Positions 50,075 through 61,109 of a DNA stretch of 64,000 nucleotides are shown here, one piece after another. Origin of the DNA: Ceratorhiza oryzae-sativae. Lineage: Eukaryota > Basidiomycota > Agaricomycetes > Cantharellales > Ceratobasidiaceae. The position numbers and the translations under genes are program-made. Location of the stretch: the NCBI GenBank assembly GCA_030998015.1, contig JARWMV010000009.1, forward strand, positions 392,828-456,827, written 5' to 3'. The notes beneath the pieces are model-generated. The model was not told the DNA's origin. It was given only the letters and a program-made list of their open reading frames with translations, and did not search any database. The number at the start of each line of letters is the position of its first letter. Within the stretch, counting starts at the first letter, position 1.

Positions 50075-50330
50075 TGTACCATGTGTACAGTGTATGCACA
50101 GTGGTTGCCTGTTCCACTGGCTGTACAACGTGTACCCCGTACGCGCAGCTGTCGCAAGGCCTGCTAGTTATACCATGTGTACGGGGTATGCACAGCAGGC
50201 CCACTGCCTGTATAACGCATACCATGCATGCACAGATGTTGGCTGGTCCCACTGCATGCATTCTTGCTGCTGGTACCACACATACGGTACACCCAACTGC
50301 CGCTAGGCCTACTACAGGTGTGAAGCGCAT
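50075..50330. repeat. Degenerate ~46-bp tandem repeat array
   Basis: Five imperfect units start at about 50075, 50122, 50168, 50209 and 50271 (41-62 bp apart). Each begins TGTAYMAYGTGTAY or a variant and continues with GTAYGCAC and a CCCACTGCC-type end. The repeat core is itself near-palindromic (GTAC-N3-GTAC in places). Confidence 0.7.
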
Positions 50331-50849
50331 ATAAGCACTGTGAAAGTCTATCAACGTTGGTGCTGGGGATGTACAGTACAATAAGGCAAATGTTTATTTA
50401 GTACACAAGGGATGTAATTAAGCTAAATAACCCCCTGTATGCGCATATATATGCCGGAGAAGCTCCATGTAAAGTCACCCATGTTACAGATGCATACTAA
50501 GACATGGAACTCCCAAGGAATATTGCTCAAAGGGATCGGCTCTGGTGTTCTGAATGCACTTAATCTCAACCATTGTGTTATACAAATAATTATGTATGCG
50601 ACCAATTGCCATAGTGATACGTCCACAAGCAGATACTATAACGAAAAAATGTCTGTATACATCAGCTATACGGGGGAATTTACAGCAAACAGGAAAAGCA
50701 ACAATCTAATAGTAGATACAAAAGATTAATAGATCGTAAAAGGTGGCTCGGGACACGTAGTTAGTGATGAAATAATGTATATACATTTCTTAAAGGTGGC
50801 CGCGCTCGAATCTCACCATCCTACTCCATTTTCCATGCGTGAGCCTCGT
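50331..50849. other. Intergenic, no gene seen
   Basis: AT-rich sequence between the 46-bp repeat array and the next short open frame; nothing recognisable. Confidence 0.4.
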
Positions 50850-51227
50850 TCACTTAACTCGGAACATGGTGAGTAACGCGATCAAGAGTTGAAAAAAGAA
50901 CGTACAAATTTGTTCGACGCGGATTGCCTCAATGCGGCGCAGGGAGTTTGCGAAGCGACGCGAATAATCGCGAAGTCCGACGAAAGGCGAGTGAATCACT
51001 GGCAAATGGGGGTTAAGCTCGACTTGTGCCAGCTGCAGCATACGGAGCGCTATGGATGTCGCTACGGAGTGAGCCTGCGCGATAAGGTCGAAACGACGTC
51101 TTGCTTCGAGCTTAATCGAGAGCTCGATCAAGATGAACGACGGCCGCTCATCCTGATCGAGGTCGGCCATCTGCCTCGCCCAGTCGATATGTTGATCAAG
51201 GGTGAGGGGGATCGGCAAGAATGACAT
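50850..51227 (-). CDS. Small hypothetical protein, uncertain
   Basis: 125 codons from the ATG at 51227. The reading MSFLPIPLTLDQHIDWARQM then helical Leu/Arg-rich segments (SNIALRMLQLAQVE-like; RRIEAIRVEQICTFFFQLL) has the look of a real globular or membrane-associated protein, with an aromatic hydrophobic end. It has no recognised domain. The open frame continues upstream to 51398, but that part is translated from GAACGAAC simple repeats and is unlikely to be coding. It may be chance. Confidence 0.3.
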   Translation of the reverse strand: MSFLPIPLTLDQHIDWARQMADLDQDERPSFILIELSIKLEARRRFDLIAQAHSVATSIALRMLQLAQVELNPHLPVIHSPFVGLRDYSRRFANSLRRIEAIRVEQICTFFFQLLIALLTMFRVK

Positions 51228-51479
51228 GACGAACAAGGGTTTTGCTAGCAAACGTACGAACAACCGGGCACATGAACAGCGGGCGTACGAACAAGCGAAA
51301 GTACGTGCGAACCAGTAAACGAACGAACACATGAGCGAACGAACGAGTGAGCGAAAAGGCGGAGCGGGATGTTTGGGAATATGTTTGGTGAGCTTCATAG
51401 CACCTAGCTATAATCGGAAACAGGACGTACCTGAACTAATTGCGTTAGTTGCGTTGTACAGCGTTAGTCGGGGCTGGGG

Positions 51480-52200
51480 GGGGGGCGTGTATGGCGTTTG
51501 CGAGTGGACAGGGAAGAGCGCGCGAGGGCCAGGCTAAGCGTTGATCGCGCTGCCTAAACATACAAATATACAACCGTTACCCGTGAGCATCCGCATACGG
51601 TAAGGTAGAGAAACAACCACATACCGAATTTCTAGACGCGCGGAGGATGTGCGCCGGTGAGTGTGTACCGCGTTCGCGGAGGGAAGTGGACGGGGGATTC
51701 GGGGGCCGGCAATGATGATTACGTGGATGTTGAATGCCGTTGATCGAGCCGGCGATTAGGCACCAGTAGATAAGTTGAACGGATCGAGCGCGGATTCATA
51801 AGTGACCGAGCCACCCAAAAAGTGTAACACTTACCAGATTGGTGAGTGTACGAAAATAAAACGATGGTGCACGGTGTGCGCACGGCGTTTGTGAGCGGAG
51901 GCGGGCGAGAGATCGAAAGACCCAGAGAACCGGATCACGTGCATGTTGAACACTAGTGATCGAGCCGGTGATCCGGCACCAACAAATAAGTTAAACTGAT
52001 CGAGGGAGGATTTGTAAGCAGCCGAATCACGAAAAAGGTTAGACAGTTACCGGAATTGTGATTGTGGGAAATCGATTTTGGTGTGTGGTGTGCGTACGCC
52101 GTTCACGAGCAGAGGTGGCAAACCCGATCGGATCATATATATGTTGAACACCATCGATCGAGATCCGGCACCGATAAGTAACTAGAACCGAGAGAATGAG
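51480..52200. repeat. Degenerate ~210-bp tandem repeat (about 3.5 copies)
   Basis: Landmarks repeat at about 210-bp spacing: a GTGTGYNCGCCGTT-like block at about 51485, 51661, 51873 and 52087; and ATGTTGAAYRCC followed by GATCGAGCCGG and GGCACCRAYARATAAGTT at about 51730, 51942 and 52143. Copies differ by many substitutions and small indels. Confidence 0.75.
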
Positions 52201-52759
52201 GAGTAGCAAAAGTTGAGGCATACCTGTGCTATCATAACGTCCGCACTACGAGGCACGCGTACGGAGTACGCTCACCGCGGGCCACAATCACTTACATGTA
52301 CGCCAGGCCTGCGAATCATGGCCGGCTGGTTCGGAAAGTACCGCATACATCCCCCTCATACGCATCAGTTCAATGCAACTTCCGCGAGATCTGACTTCCA
52401 GTGTGGCGCCCAGAGAAGCACCCGCAGGACTCAATCGCTCAGCCGGAGGGCTGTCATGCAAGGACGCTAGAAGGCTTATTTAGCACAACGTTTCAAGGGG
52501 CAAAGATCCATTAAATTGAGATACGTCATAAAATATTTCCCTTTCAGGTTTTTCATTTATATATTGGTGCTCCCTAACCGACGGATGTAATTTTCGCCCC
52601 TCCCCCAGTATCATTGACACCGCAGTCTCATCGCCGTCGCATCATGGTTGCCGTCATCAACGCCTACGCCGTCCTCCTCTATCGCTTCTGCTCCGACCAT
52701 GGCGCCCCACACGCCGATCCACCCCTTGGGATTTCTTTCCCTTGAATAACCCGCAGTTT

Positions 52760-55700
52760 ATGGAGCTCTCGGGGATCGATTCTATCGAGACTGGGCTGTC
52801 TCAACCCCCTAAAGGACACCTCGGATCTAGCATCAACGAACGGACTCGCACGATATGGAAGCGAAAGGCCCAAGGCGCAATAGATTTCCTCGAGTTCTGC
52901 ACGAAAGAGAGGTTGAAAGCCAGCAAGACTCCGACCATCGAAGACTTCCAACCAAACGTGTTTCGAGTCGCTCCTCATCACGCGGATTGGGAGTGGATCG
53001 TTGATCGCTTTTTTGGAGTTCCAGGCGGTCTGTACGATCGAATCACCTTCATCATGAAGGACACCAAGTGCGACGCTGAGGAAGCTTATCGGAGGGCGCG
53101 AGACGACCAGGTATGGCTCGCTTTATCTCTCCGTCAACTTAAGCTTGCTCACGCGCACATTCTCAGATGTTAGTTAAGGGAGACGCCTTCCAGGAAGGTG
53201 ACATCCCTAACGTCGGTAAGTTTGATAACGTTTGGCTCGAAGCGCGAAACGCCGTCGGCCGCGCAATACTCGGCGATCCGATGCGGAACGGCAGGATACC
53301 GCCGATGTACATGCCGACCCTTCGCGCTCTCTGCTACCGGCATTTTGAGCGCGACATCAGATCGCTTACGAAAAACGCCACAAAAATGAAGCCGTTGGAG
53401 GAGAAGCTCGCCAAGGCATATCAAGGTGAGCAGTTGGCTCGCAATGAGCATATTCTTGTGCTTAGGGAATAACGTAATAGCCGCAAATGATCACCCGACC
53501 CTCAAAAGTCTTCGGTCAGCCAGCTCGCTACTCGGCCAGGTCGTGAAGCTTCACCGGATGCTAGGGATTACTGGGCAGCTCGCTGAGACAGCGATCTGGC
53601 GGGTACGGCTCGACCAGCTCATGGAGGACCTAGGTCGCAAAAAGGTTAAGGGAAAAAGTGAGTCGATCAAGTATCAGCTGTCGAGTCAATTGGACTCACC
53701 GTTCCTCGAATCTCGAAGTGGTTCGGGTGAAACCGAAACATCCGAAGGCTCGCCTCGTCGCCGACGATCAGTTGGATCTCGCCTGGGCCGAATATCAGCA
53801 AGAGATCTGGAGTCCGAACCCTTCTAACTCGACTCCTTTCGATATTGAATTCGGTGGGGAAGAGGTCGCGAGCGGTCCGCTACCAGGAATGAACGACTTT
53901 GCACTTGACGCCGGCGTCGCGCATTGGAGCGGCAAGACGATCGAGGACATCAAGCGGATGCTCCTGATCCCGGAAGGCGGCCTCCCCGGTGCTCGTGTCA
54001 ACGAGGATGGTACAAAGAGAATGGAAGGACTCTCTCACCAATGGGTATGTGTGCTGGAGGTGGTTAACCGGTCTTTCACGAAGCCGGGAGAGTTGGGACG
54101 GCCAACGTTGATGGCCGATAAGGTCGGTATGGGCAAGACCGGCCAATCTATCATGTTCATCCAGGTGCTTTGGCACTTGAAGGCTCTCCAAGACGGCAAT
54201 CCCAAATGGCCGGAGACCAAGTCGTCGGACGGCATACAGAAATGGCCCGAGTTTCTCGGTAAGTAATTAGCGCATATATCCAACTCTTTTCTGACACATA
54301 TGGATGACCTAATTGGTTGCGGCTTGTTTGGCTAACCGCACTTCTGTAATCATGCTTACTCAGGAGATCGCAAATTATTCATGGGTCGCAAGCGGATACC
54401 AGCACTACCATCGTGGATTGCTGCTCCAACAACTCTCATTACCCAGTGGCAGGAGGCTTTGGATACATGGCTCGCTGACGACGCCTGCCATGTCCTACAC
54501 TACTCTGGCGGCGACTCAGTACGCAAACAGTTCTGGGAGACCGGCCAACTGTACGACCGTGCTATCAAGAGCTCCCATCCGGAACGCACCATCATCCTAG
54601 TAGATATGCCGGTGGGTGCCTGGCACACTTTTCTTTGGTTTCTGGTCAACCTCTCACTCGAATCTGTGTCACGTCTCTGCTCGCTCCTATTTAGACCATA
54701 CTTAGTGAAGGGAGGATAAATCTGACGGAGAAAGGGGACTTGAAGTGTGGGGAACCCAGCACCGGGCACTCCGATGACTTCCTCAAGGGGTTTTTCAGCC
54801 ACGAGTCCAGCGTCGGCATCCTTGACGAGGGACACAACTATCGCAACAACGGGCCCAACTACCGAACGGTGGTCACGATGATGAGTGGTTGTGTACAGCG
54901 GCTCGTCCTCACGCTACGCCAGTATACACAAGTTATCGGGTGAGTGGCCCGCCGCTCCATCATCTGGCCTATTTGCTCATTTCCGTTCGCTCATTTCTAT
55001 TTTCCGCTCATTTCCGCTCATTTCCATTCACTCCCGCCAATAGGATCTTCTCAGTCTTGGTCGAAATCTTACAGGCGCCGGGGTTCATAGGGATCTTGGG
55101 CGAGGAGCTCACGGAGAGGGTTGAGAGGATTAGTAAGATCACGGACAAGGGTTGGGAGGATGAGGGAGGTGAAGAGAAACTCCGGGAGTTTCTGCGTGAG
55201 CTACGCGATGAGGGTGCAAAACCCGAGCCCAGCATGAGATCGTTGCTGCCCAACATACCCCAGGACTTGCGCGAGTACCGGCCATTCTGGAGCACCCGCC
55301 GAGCGTTGTTCGAGCTACGAGAAGCCATGCAATCGTATATCATTCGGCGAGATGAGCGTTCGCTCGACTCCGACGGCAATCCCATCCTCAACCTCCTTCC
55401 TCTCATTAACGTTATCTCTTATCTCGAACTCGACCAGGCTACCGAAGAAGCATTGTCGGCCCAGTCGGGAACAAGGGAGTATCGGTGAGTTTTCTTTATG
55501 CGATTGTTACGTGTGTGTGTGGGTCTCGCTCATCGTTAGCCTCTCCAACACATAGCACTCGCGGCCGGATGGACCTCGACGTGAGTAGCAACCACTGCTG
55601 CGCGAGTTTTTATTTTATTTTTTATTCTTTTATTTTTATTCTTTTATTCTTGTTCCGCTTCTCCACGACTTACTAACTTGCCTTCCATCCACCGCAGGGG

Positions 55701-58557
55701 TTTTTCACGTCGCTGAAGAAAATCTTGATCCACCCGTTCCTGATGCGGAAGAAGCCGAAAGGCCTATCCCAGGATGAGTTCACCCGCACTCTGTTTCCCG
55801 ATCTCGCCTCCTACAAGGCTCACCCCTCCCCGAAAATCGACCGAATCCTCCAGATCCTAGCGCACCATCTCGGTGACGCCAACTCGACCGCTCCTCCTCT
55901 TTCTTGGACGGAAGACGGCAAGCTGATCGAGGCGAACGAGTCATCCAGGGAACCGAATCCGAAGGAAGGCCCGCCGAGACGGCGGAAGGCTGTGATCTTC
56001 TGTCACCTGTCGGAGAGTTGGCTACTGGTTAATCATGTATGTCTGTCTCCTTTACAATACTCGCGGTTCGTACATGACTGAGGTTCTTCATTAGATTCTC
56101 GAGCTCCACGGGCATAAGTGCCTGATGATCAATGGCAACATTAACACCGCGTTGCGCGACGAGGCGGTTGCGTCGTTTCAGTCCAAATGGCCCCGATGTG
56201 TTGCTACTAAGCGGGGTTGGGGCTCAGGGGTTGAACTTGCAACGAGGCTCGATCATGATGTTTGCGGTACGTTTGCTGCTCTCAACTTGGAATCACGAAA
56301 TTCAGCTAACGAAAACATGGTATTTTTATTTTACGTTCCAACCGATCTCATCTCGTTTCGATGTTTTCTCTCTCTTCCCCCCCCCCCTCTCCCCCAATGC
56401 CTGACACAATCTCATAAATCTAACCTAACCCACGCTTCGTGTGGTGTGAATACCTACCGTTTAAACAAGGATCATCCCTGGTCCGATTCCGAGTCTCAGC
56501 AAATCGACGGTCGCCTCCAACACCGCGGACAGAAATACCAAGTCATCAGCTACAAGCTCATTGCACCGAACACCCCCGACGAGTACCTGCTCGGGTATGC
56601 CGAGGGGAAAAAGTTAATGATGCAGGTGTTTACCCAAGAGTGCAAAACACGTGGTATGCCGGGATTTGAATGGGAGGAGAAGGAAGAAGAGGGCAAGGAC
56701 GAAGACGAGGTTCCCAAAACTGATCGGAGACAGCGCGCTTCGCGAGCAACGGTCAGGCAGAGGAAGAAGGCGGCCTCCCGCGACACGATGGTGAAGGTTC
56801 CAGGCCTCGAAGAGGACGGAGGGCGCAAATTGGGTCGTGGCACGGACGGGGACGACAAGTCCGAGCCCATAACCCTCCCCGATTCCGACGGCGAAGAGCC
56901 GAATGAGCACACCGCTGCTTCAACCTTGGAAAAGCCCAGCCCCCCTCCTTCAACGCAAAATCCTGATCCCCCAGCCGCCTCGTCCGAGACTGCCAAGAGA
57001 ACAGTCACAACCAGGCGCCACGCGAACAAGTCCAAGCCGATGCAGACGAAGCCCAGGCCCGAAAAGTTTTTCCACCCCGATTTCCCTGAGCTTGGCGCTC
57101 GCCCTCGGGAGGGCACGATCGCTCGCGACAAATGGGAAAAGCGGGTGATGAAGGCTGTTCTCAGGAGGGAGGCGCTGAAACGGGATCTGATGAGTGAGGT
57201 TACGTCGGAAATCGCGGCGGGGCTCTCTGCCAACCCGGCTCTAGTGCAAGCGTTCGCGCAAGCCAAGGTAACACCCACGAACCCAGCTCCCATCGGTCAG
57301 CCTGATCCCACCGGTTCGGACACCCCCGGTTCGGCCCCAGAAGATACTCGGCCGACAGACGTTGGTACAGCCATTCACCCTCTCGTTTCTGTTTCCGACC
57401 CGAAAGGGAAAGGAAAGGCGAAACTGGACGCCTCTGACGTCGACGGGAGCTCCTCGGCCCGAAGCGCGAAATCGAATTTGCTGTCAGACCACACGATGAT
57501 GCTGCAGATGGTCTCAATGGGGGTCTTCACCTGGGCGGAAGCGCAGTCGGCTCTTAACAAGATAGGAAAGCCGCCTTTGCCGGAGGACTTGAACCCGACT
57601 GGAGTCCAAGCAGGTGGTTCGAGCTCCAGGTATGGTGACTCCACTGGCACCACGACACGTAAGTTCACCTCAATATTTTACCATTCGAGATACGCCATTC
57701 TTACAGCTATTTCTAATGTCCATTCATCTCGAAACATTCCACTACTAAAACAGGACCCAGACCCGCTCCATCATTTAGGCAATCCGAGCACGAGCGGGCA
57801 ACCACACCACTCCCCCCGATCTCTCGCCATTCCAACCCCCCCTCCTCGGAAACCAGCCACTACCCCCGGCCGTGTCGCCGGCGTGATTCGAGAACTTAAA
57901 TCACCGGAGTTCGAGCAGCCAGCTGGCACGAAGCGACCCCGAATCGAGCGTAGTAGCTCGCCGTCTGGGGAGATGAACATAGGCCATACCCCTTCGTCAC
58001 CTCGTAGCTCTTCCCCGTGGTCTTCCTCTTTTCGCTCGCCTTCGTCGCCGCATAGTATGAACCTCGATCAGAGGCCGGCGAGTCCGATGCAGGAAGACTA
58101 TCCGGACTCCCCGAAGTTCCCATTCACGCAGCTCCGTACGCAATCCACACAGTCCACGGAACGAATCGAGAGCGAGCTACGAAATGTCGACATAGAAGAA
58201 TCCCCATGGTCTCAGGCGAGCACCGTGCCGCAGACTCAACGCTCGTCGTACGCCTTGTCTGCGTTTGAACGTCCGGATCCGGATATGAGCAAAACATTTG
58301 GCCGAGCATCGAGCACTGAGTCCTTGGAGGGCGGGAGTTGCTCGTCCCCGCCGAGAAGGGCTTCAACGGTGGACAATTCCGACTCTCGTCGAGCCCTTGG
58401 CAGTCTGGCGGGTCGCACGCCGTATCGGGCGCTCGAATCGACAGGCGGGGGCAGAGGTGGAAGCAAGAAGCCGGGCGAAACGTCCAAGCAGGGCAAGAGG
58501 AAGAAGATTAAGGATTTGTTCAGTTCTGCCCATGCAAAGGCGACGCGGAAACAGTGA
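52760..58557 (+). pseudogene. SNF2-family helicase/ATPase, one frame break
   Basis: Helicase superfamily 2 (SNF2 type), a DNA translocase. The motifs are in order across about ten exons: a Walker A variant MADKVGMGKTGQS (54111-54150; usual DEMGLGKT), IAAPTTLITQWQ (motif Ia), Walker B variant LDEGHNYRN (about 54821-54845; DEGH instead of DEAH), HPFLMRKK, KAVIFCHLSESWLLVNHILELHG (motif IV), VLLLSGVGAQGLNLQRGS (motif V) and QIDGRLQHRGQKYQVISYKLI (motif VI, about 56497-56560). A 600-residue Ser/Pro-rich disordered tail follows. Between motifs IV and V one extra A (56185-56187) shifts the frame; removing it gives ASFQSNGPDVLLL, so this copy is either a young pseudogene or an error. An earlier ATG at 52644 may be a non-coding or alternative first exon. 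Such SNF2-like genes are multicopy in Agaricomycetes. Confidence 0.8.
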
Positions 58558-60019
58558 GCTCATGTATACTTTGTTCTATCGCTTTGTTCTAGCCATTCCC
58601 CCTTCCATTCTGATATACATGCGCCTCTTCGGACCCTACATAGATGTCCTCGACTCGGACTTATGTAAGCGAATATTGCATTACTCCACCCTCTTCCCAT
58701 TTCCCTTGTTTGATTTCTATGTCTATATTCTCTATGATAGTGATCTGCGCATTCGGGCTTATCAATTACCAACACTTTGATTCATCATATAAATATGCGA
58801 ACAGACTGTGAGGGGAAGAAAAAAAGAAAACATCAACTAGATCGGTATAAGCCACACGTTTCACAACGTCGTGCGGCTGCGAACAAGCATATCTGGCCAT
58901 GCTCGCAGAGTACGTCGTACGCTGCCCAAGACCCCGAACCAGTACAGTGTGCGTATGTGAAGGCCATACGTCTCATCGATATCAGCCCGTCGAGCGGCGG
59001 AAGTACGCCGTACCTGCGAGCGACAACCAGACACTTCCCTGTAACACCATACATCTCGCCTCTATCTATTGTTTGCTAGCCTATCGTGAGAACAAATATT
59101 GGATGTTGGGAAGCTCACACTAAGGCTAATTGGCATCAAGTCTGACTCCAGCGCCGAGCGAGTGCGCATAAACCAGCTGGAAGCGGCGCTGATTCAGACC
59201 CCGCTCGTCACACGGACAACGCTCTGCCCGTGATTACAAGCTGCGTCGAGAGAGGTATAATACGAAATGATAATTGAGTTGCAGCAGCCAACACAGAAGT
59301 AAGGTCCGTTGTTGTACTTACTCTGGTGGCTTCTCACGCGAGCCGCCAGTACGCCGTACGCACGAAAGTGCGCTGAACATACAAGTATTACATTAATGCA
59401 ACCAACCACGAACCAAGAGGCCCAGATTAGCGATTAGTGTTAGTGTCGCATGTTGCGATCTGGGCCGACCTATTCATACAACATTCACAACCCGCACCAC
59501 GACGCTAAGCTTAGTCCCAGGTACTCAACGGGGCTGTCACAATTTTCATGAACTCACTGACTTATGGGAGCTGATCGATGAGATGTTCGCCATGATTTGG
59601 GCTCGATAATCGCACCCGGTAATGTATGGATCGTGGTATGCAAAATCGCGTTTATGCAAAAGTCACATGGAGGTTTAGAAGACCTCACAGGACGACTGAC
59701 TATATGCGCGGGTATATGCGCGGGTGTATGCGTTCTCACAAGTAGAGTGACTCATTGATTTTAGCCTTCCGCGTTGTGGGTCGTATATTTCGCTCCCTTG
59801 ATTGTGCTGAAAGGGCGGAAAACCGGAAGAAAGCCTCCCTCATCACTCAATGTCCATGGGGATTGTATAATGATCAGTATTGTCTGGCTCCTCAGTATGG
59901 CCTTCTCGGATTCTAATTCAAGCTTCTGGAGGCCTTCTGCTGGAGCAATCGACAAGCTCCACCCTCTACCACACGGGTACGGCGTACGAGTCGCCGGTAC
60001 GGTTGAGCTTTCATTGATT
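58558..60019. other. Intergenic, with GTAC-N3-GTAC motifs
   Basis: About 1.5 kb with no gene seen. It holds four copies of GTAC-N3-GTAC (58910, 59003, 59349, 59977). Open frames here are short. Confidence 0.5.
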
Positions 60020-60169
60020 GGATGACTTCCCGTAAGGGCCAAATCTAAGCTAAGCTAAGCTAAAGTCTGTATGACGTCATAAGTTATTAATGTCTGATTA
60101 CTCCACGTTGTAATCATTCCGCCTTTAGAATAGCTTAGCTTTAGTTTTAGCTCTTACAGGAAGTCATCC
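60020..60169. mobile_element. 150-bp MITE with imperfect ~36-bp terminal inverted repeats
   Basis: Left end GGATGACTTCCCGTAAGGGC, right end reverse-complements to GGATGACTTCCTGTAAGAGC; the inverted repeats continue into CTAAGCTAAGC with a few transitions and one indel. It is flanked by ATT on both sides (60017-60019 and 60170-60172), a possible 3-bp target duplication. No coding capacity. The 3-bp duplication suggests a PIF/Harbinger-like origin, but this is tentative. Confidence 0.85.
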
Positions 60170-60805
60170 ATTGTCAGAAGAAGAAAATGTACCTCGTATT
60201 CATTGTGCATGTGCACTAGTTTTCAATGCAGTTTGTCCAATATCTCCGTGTCACATGAGATCATTGTGTTGGGCTCACTCGCAATATGTAATAATCAAGC
60301 TGGTCGATTTGTTTCTTACGCTGCTTTCCTTGCAAGGTATGCCACGGGGCTACTCTGCATAGTGGTGATATCTCTATGTACACAACGACGGGAACGTCAT
60401 AACAATTACGTCATGCAAATTATGAGCCTATTCGATGATCTAAATGTACTCAGGGTGACCAAGTGGTAAATGTTTGAGCTCTCAAACACAATTGAAGGAA
60501 GCCCATCAATCCAAGTCTTAGGGAACTTGATCACTTATGGTAGGGCTCAGGTGGTTAGTTGGTGATATAACAGACTACACCGTGGGGTAAATGCCAAGGC
60601 ACTCTTCTGTTGGAGCTTTGGAATTTCATACAACCACTGAAAGATTAAACGGAACTAACGTAAAAAACGGTGCTCCGCTCGGGTTTATTTGCCCAATTGG
60701 AAGGTGGGGCAATCGCCTGTTGAAACGGCAAAGTCACCTGACAAAAGGGAGCTGTTTATTACCCAGAGCTGACCTAACCTGACCTACTGGTTCCTATATA
60801 TTTTC
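60170..60805. other. Intergenic, no gene seen
   Basis: AT-rich spacer between the MITE and the GACTGA-type repeat. The short open frames show no motif. GACCTAACCTGACCT-like words occur at about 60770-60785. Confidence 0.4.
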
Positions 60806-60845
60806 AACTGACTGAACTGAACTGACTGAACTGAACTGACTGACA
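60806..60845. repeat. ACTGA-based short tandem repeat
   Basis: About three imperfect 14-bp units of the form ACTGAACTGACTGA, immediately before the CCCTAA tract. Confidence 0.85.
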
Positions 60846-60848
60846 GCT

Positions 60849-60873
60849 CTAACCCTAACCCTAGCCCTAACCC
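60849..60873 (-). repeat. Interstitial telomere repeat (CCCTAA)n
   Basis: About four CCCTAA units, one with a variant (CCCTAG), on the plus strand; the G-rich TTAGGG is on the minus strand. This is the canonical fungal telomere hexamer, in contrast to the five-base tract at 45 kb, and it faces the other way. It lies 237 bases upstream of the next gene, so it may also act as a telobox-like promoter element. Confidence 0.85.
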
Positions 60874-61109
60874 AAGAAGAAAAGAAAAGAAAACCGCAAC
60901 TGAATAACTGCACCCAAACTAACTGTAAAAAACAGCAACAGCAGTGCGATAGTTGGCTAGCTGACTCTAACGGTTACAGGGGCTTTGCTGTGGAAGCACT
61001 TTTTCTTTTGCCCAGAACCCATAATAAGTGGACAGGGCGCGACCTGGGCTTTTTGCTCCCTAGCTCACAATATCTGCCCCCAAAACCCAACCGACTTGCT
61101 GCACCAACC

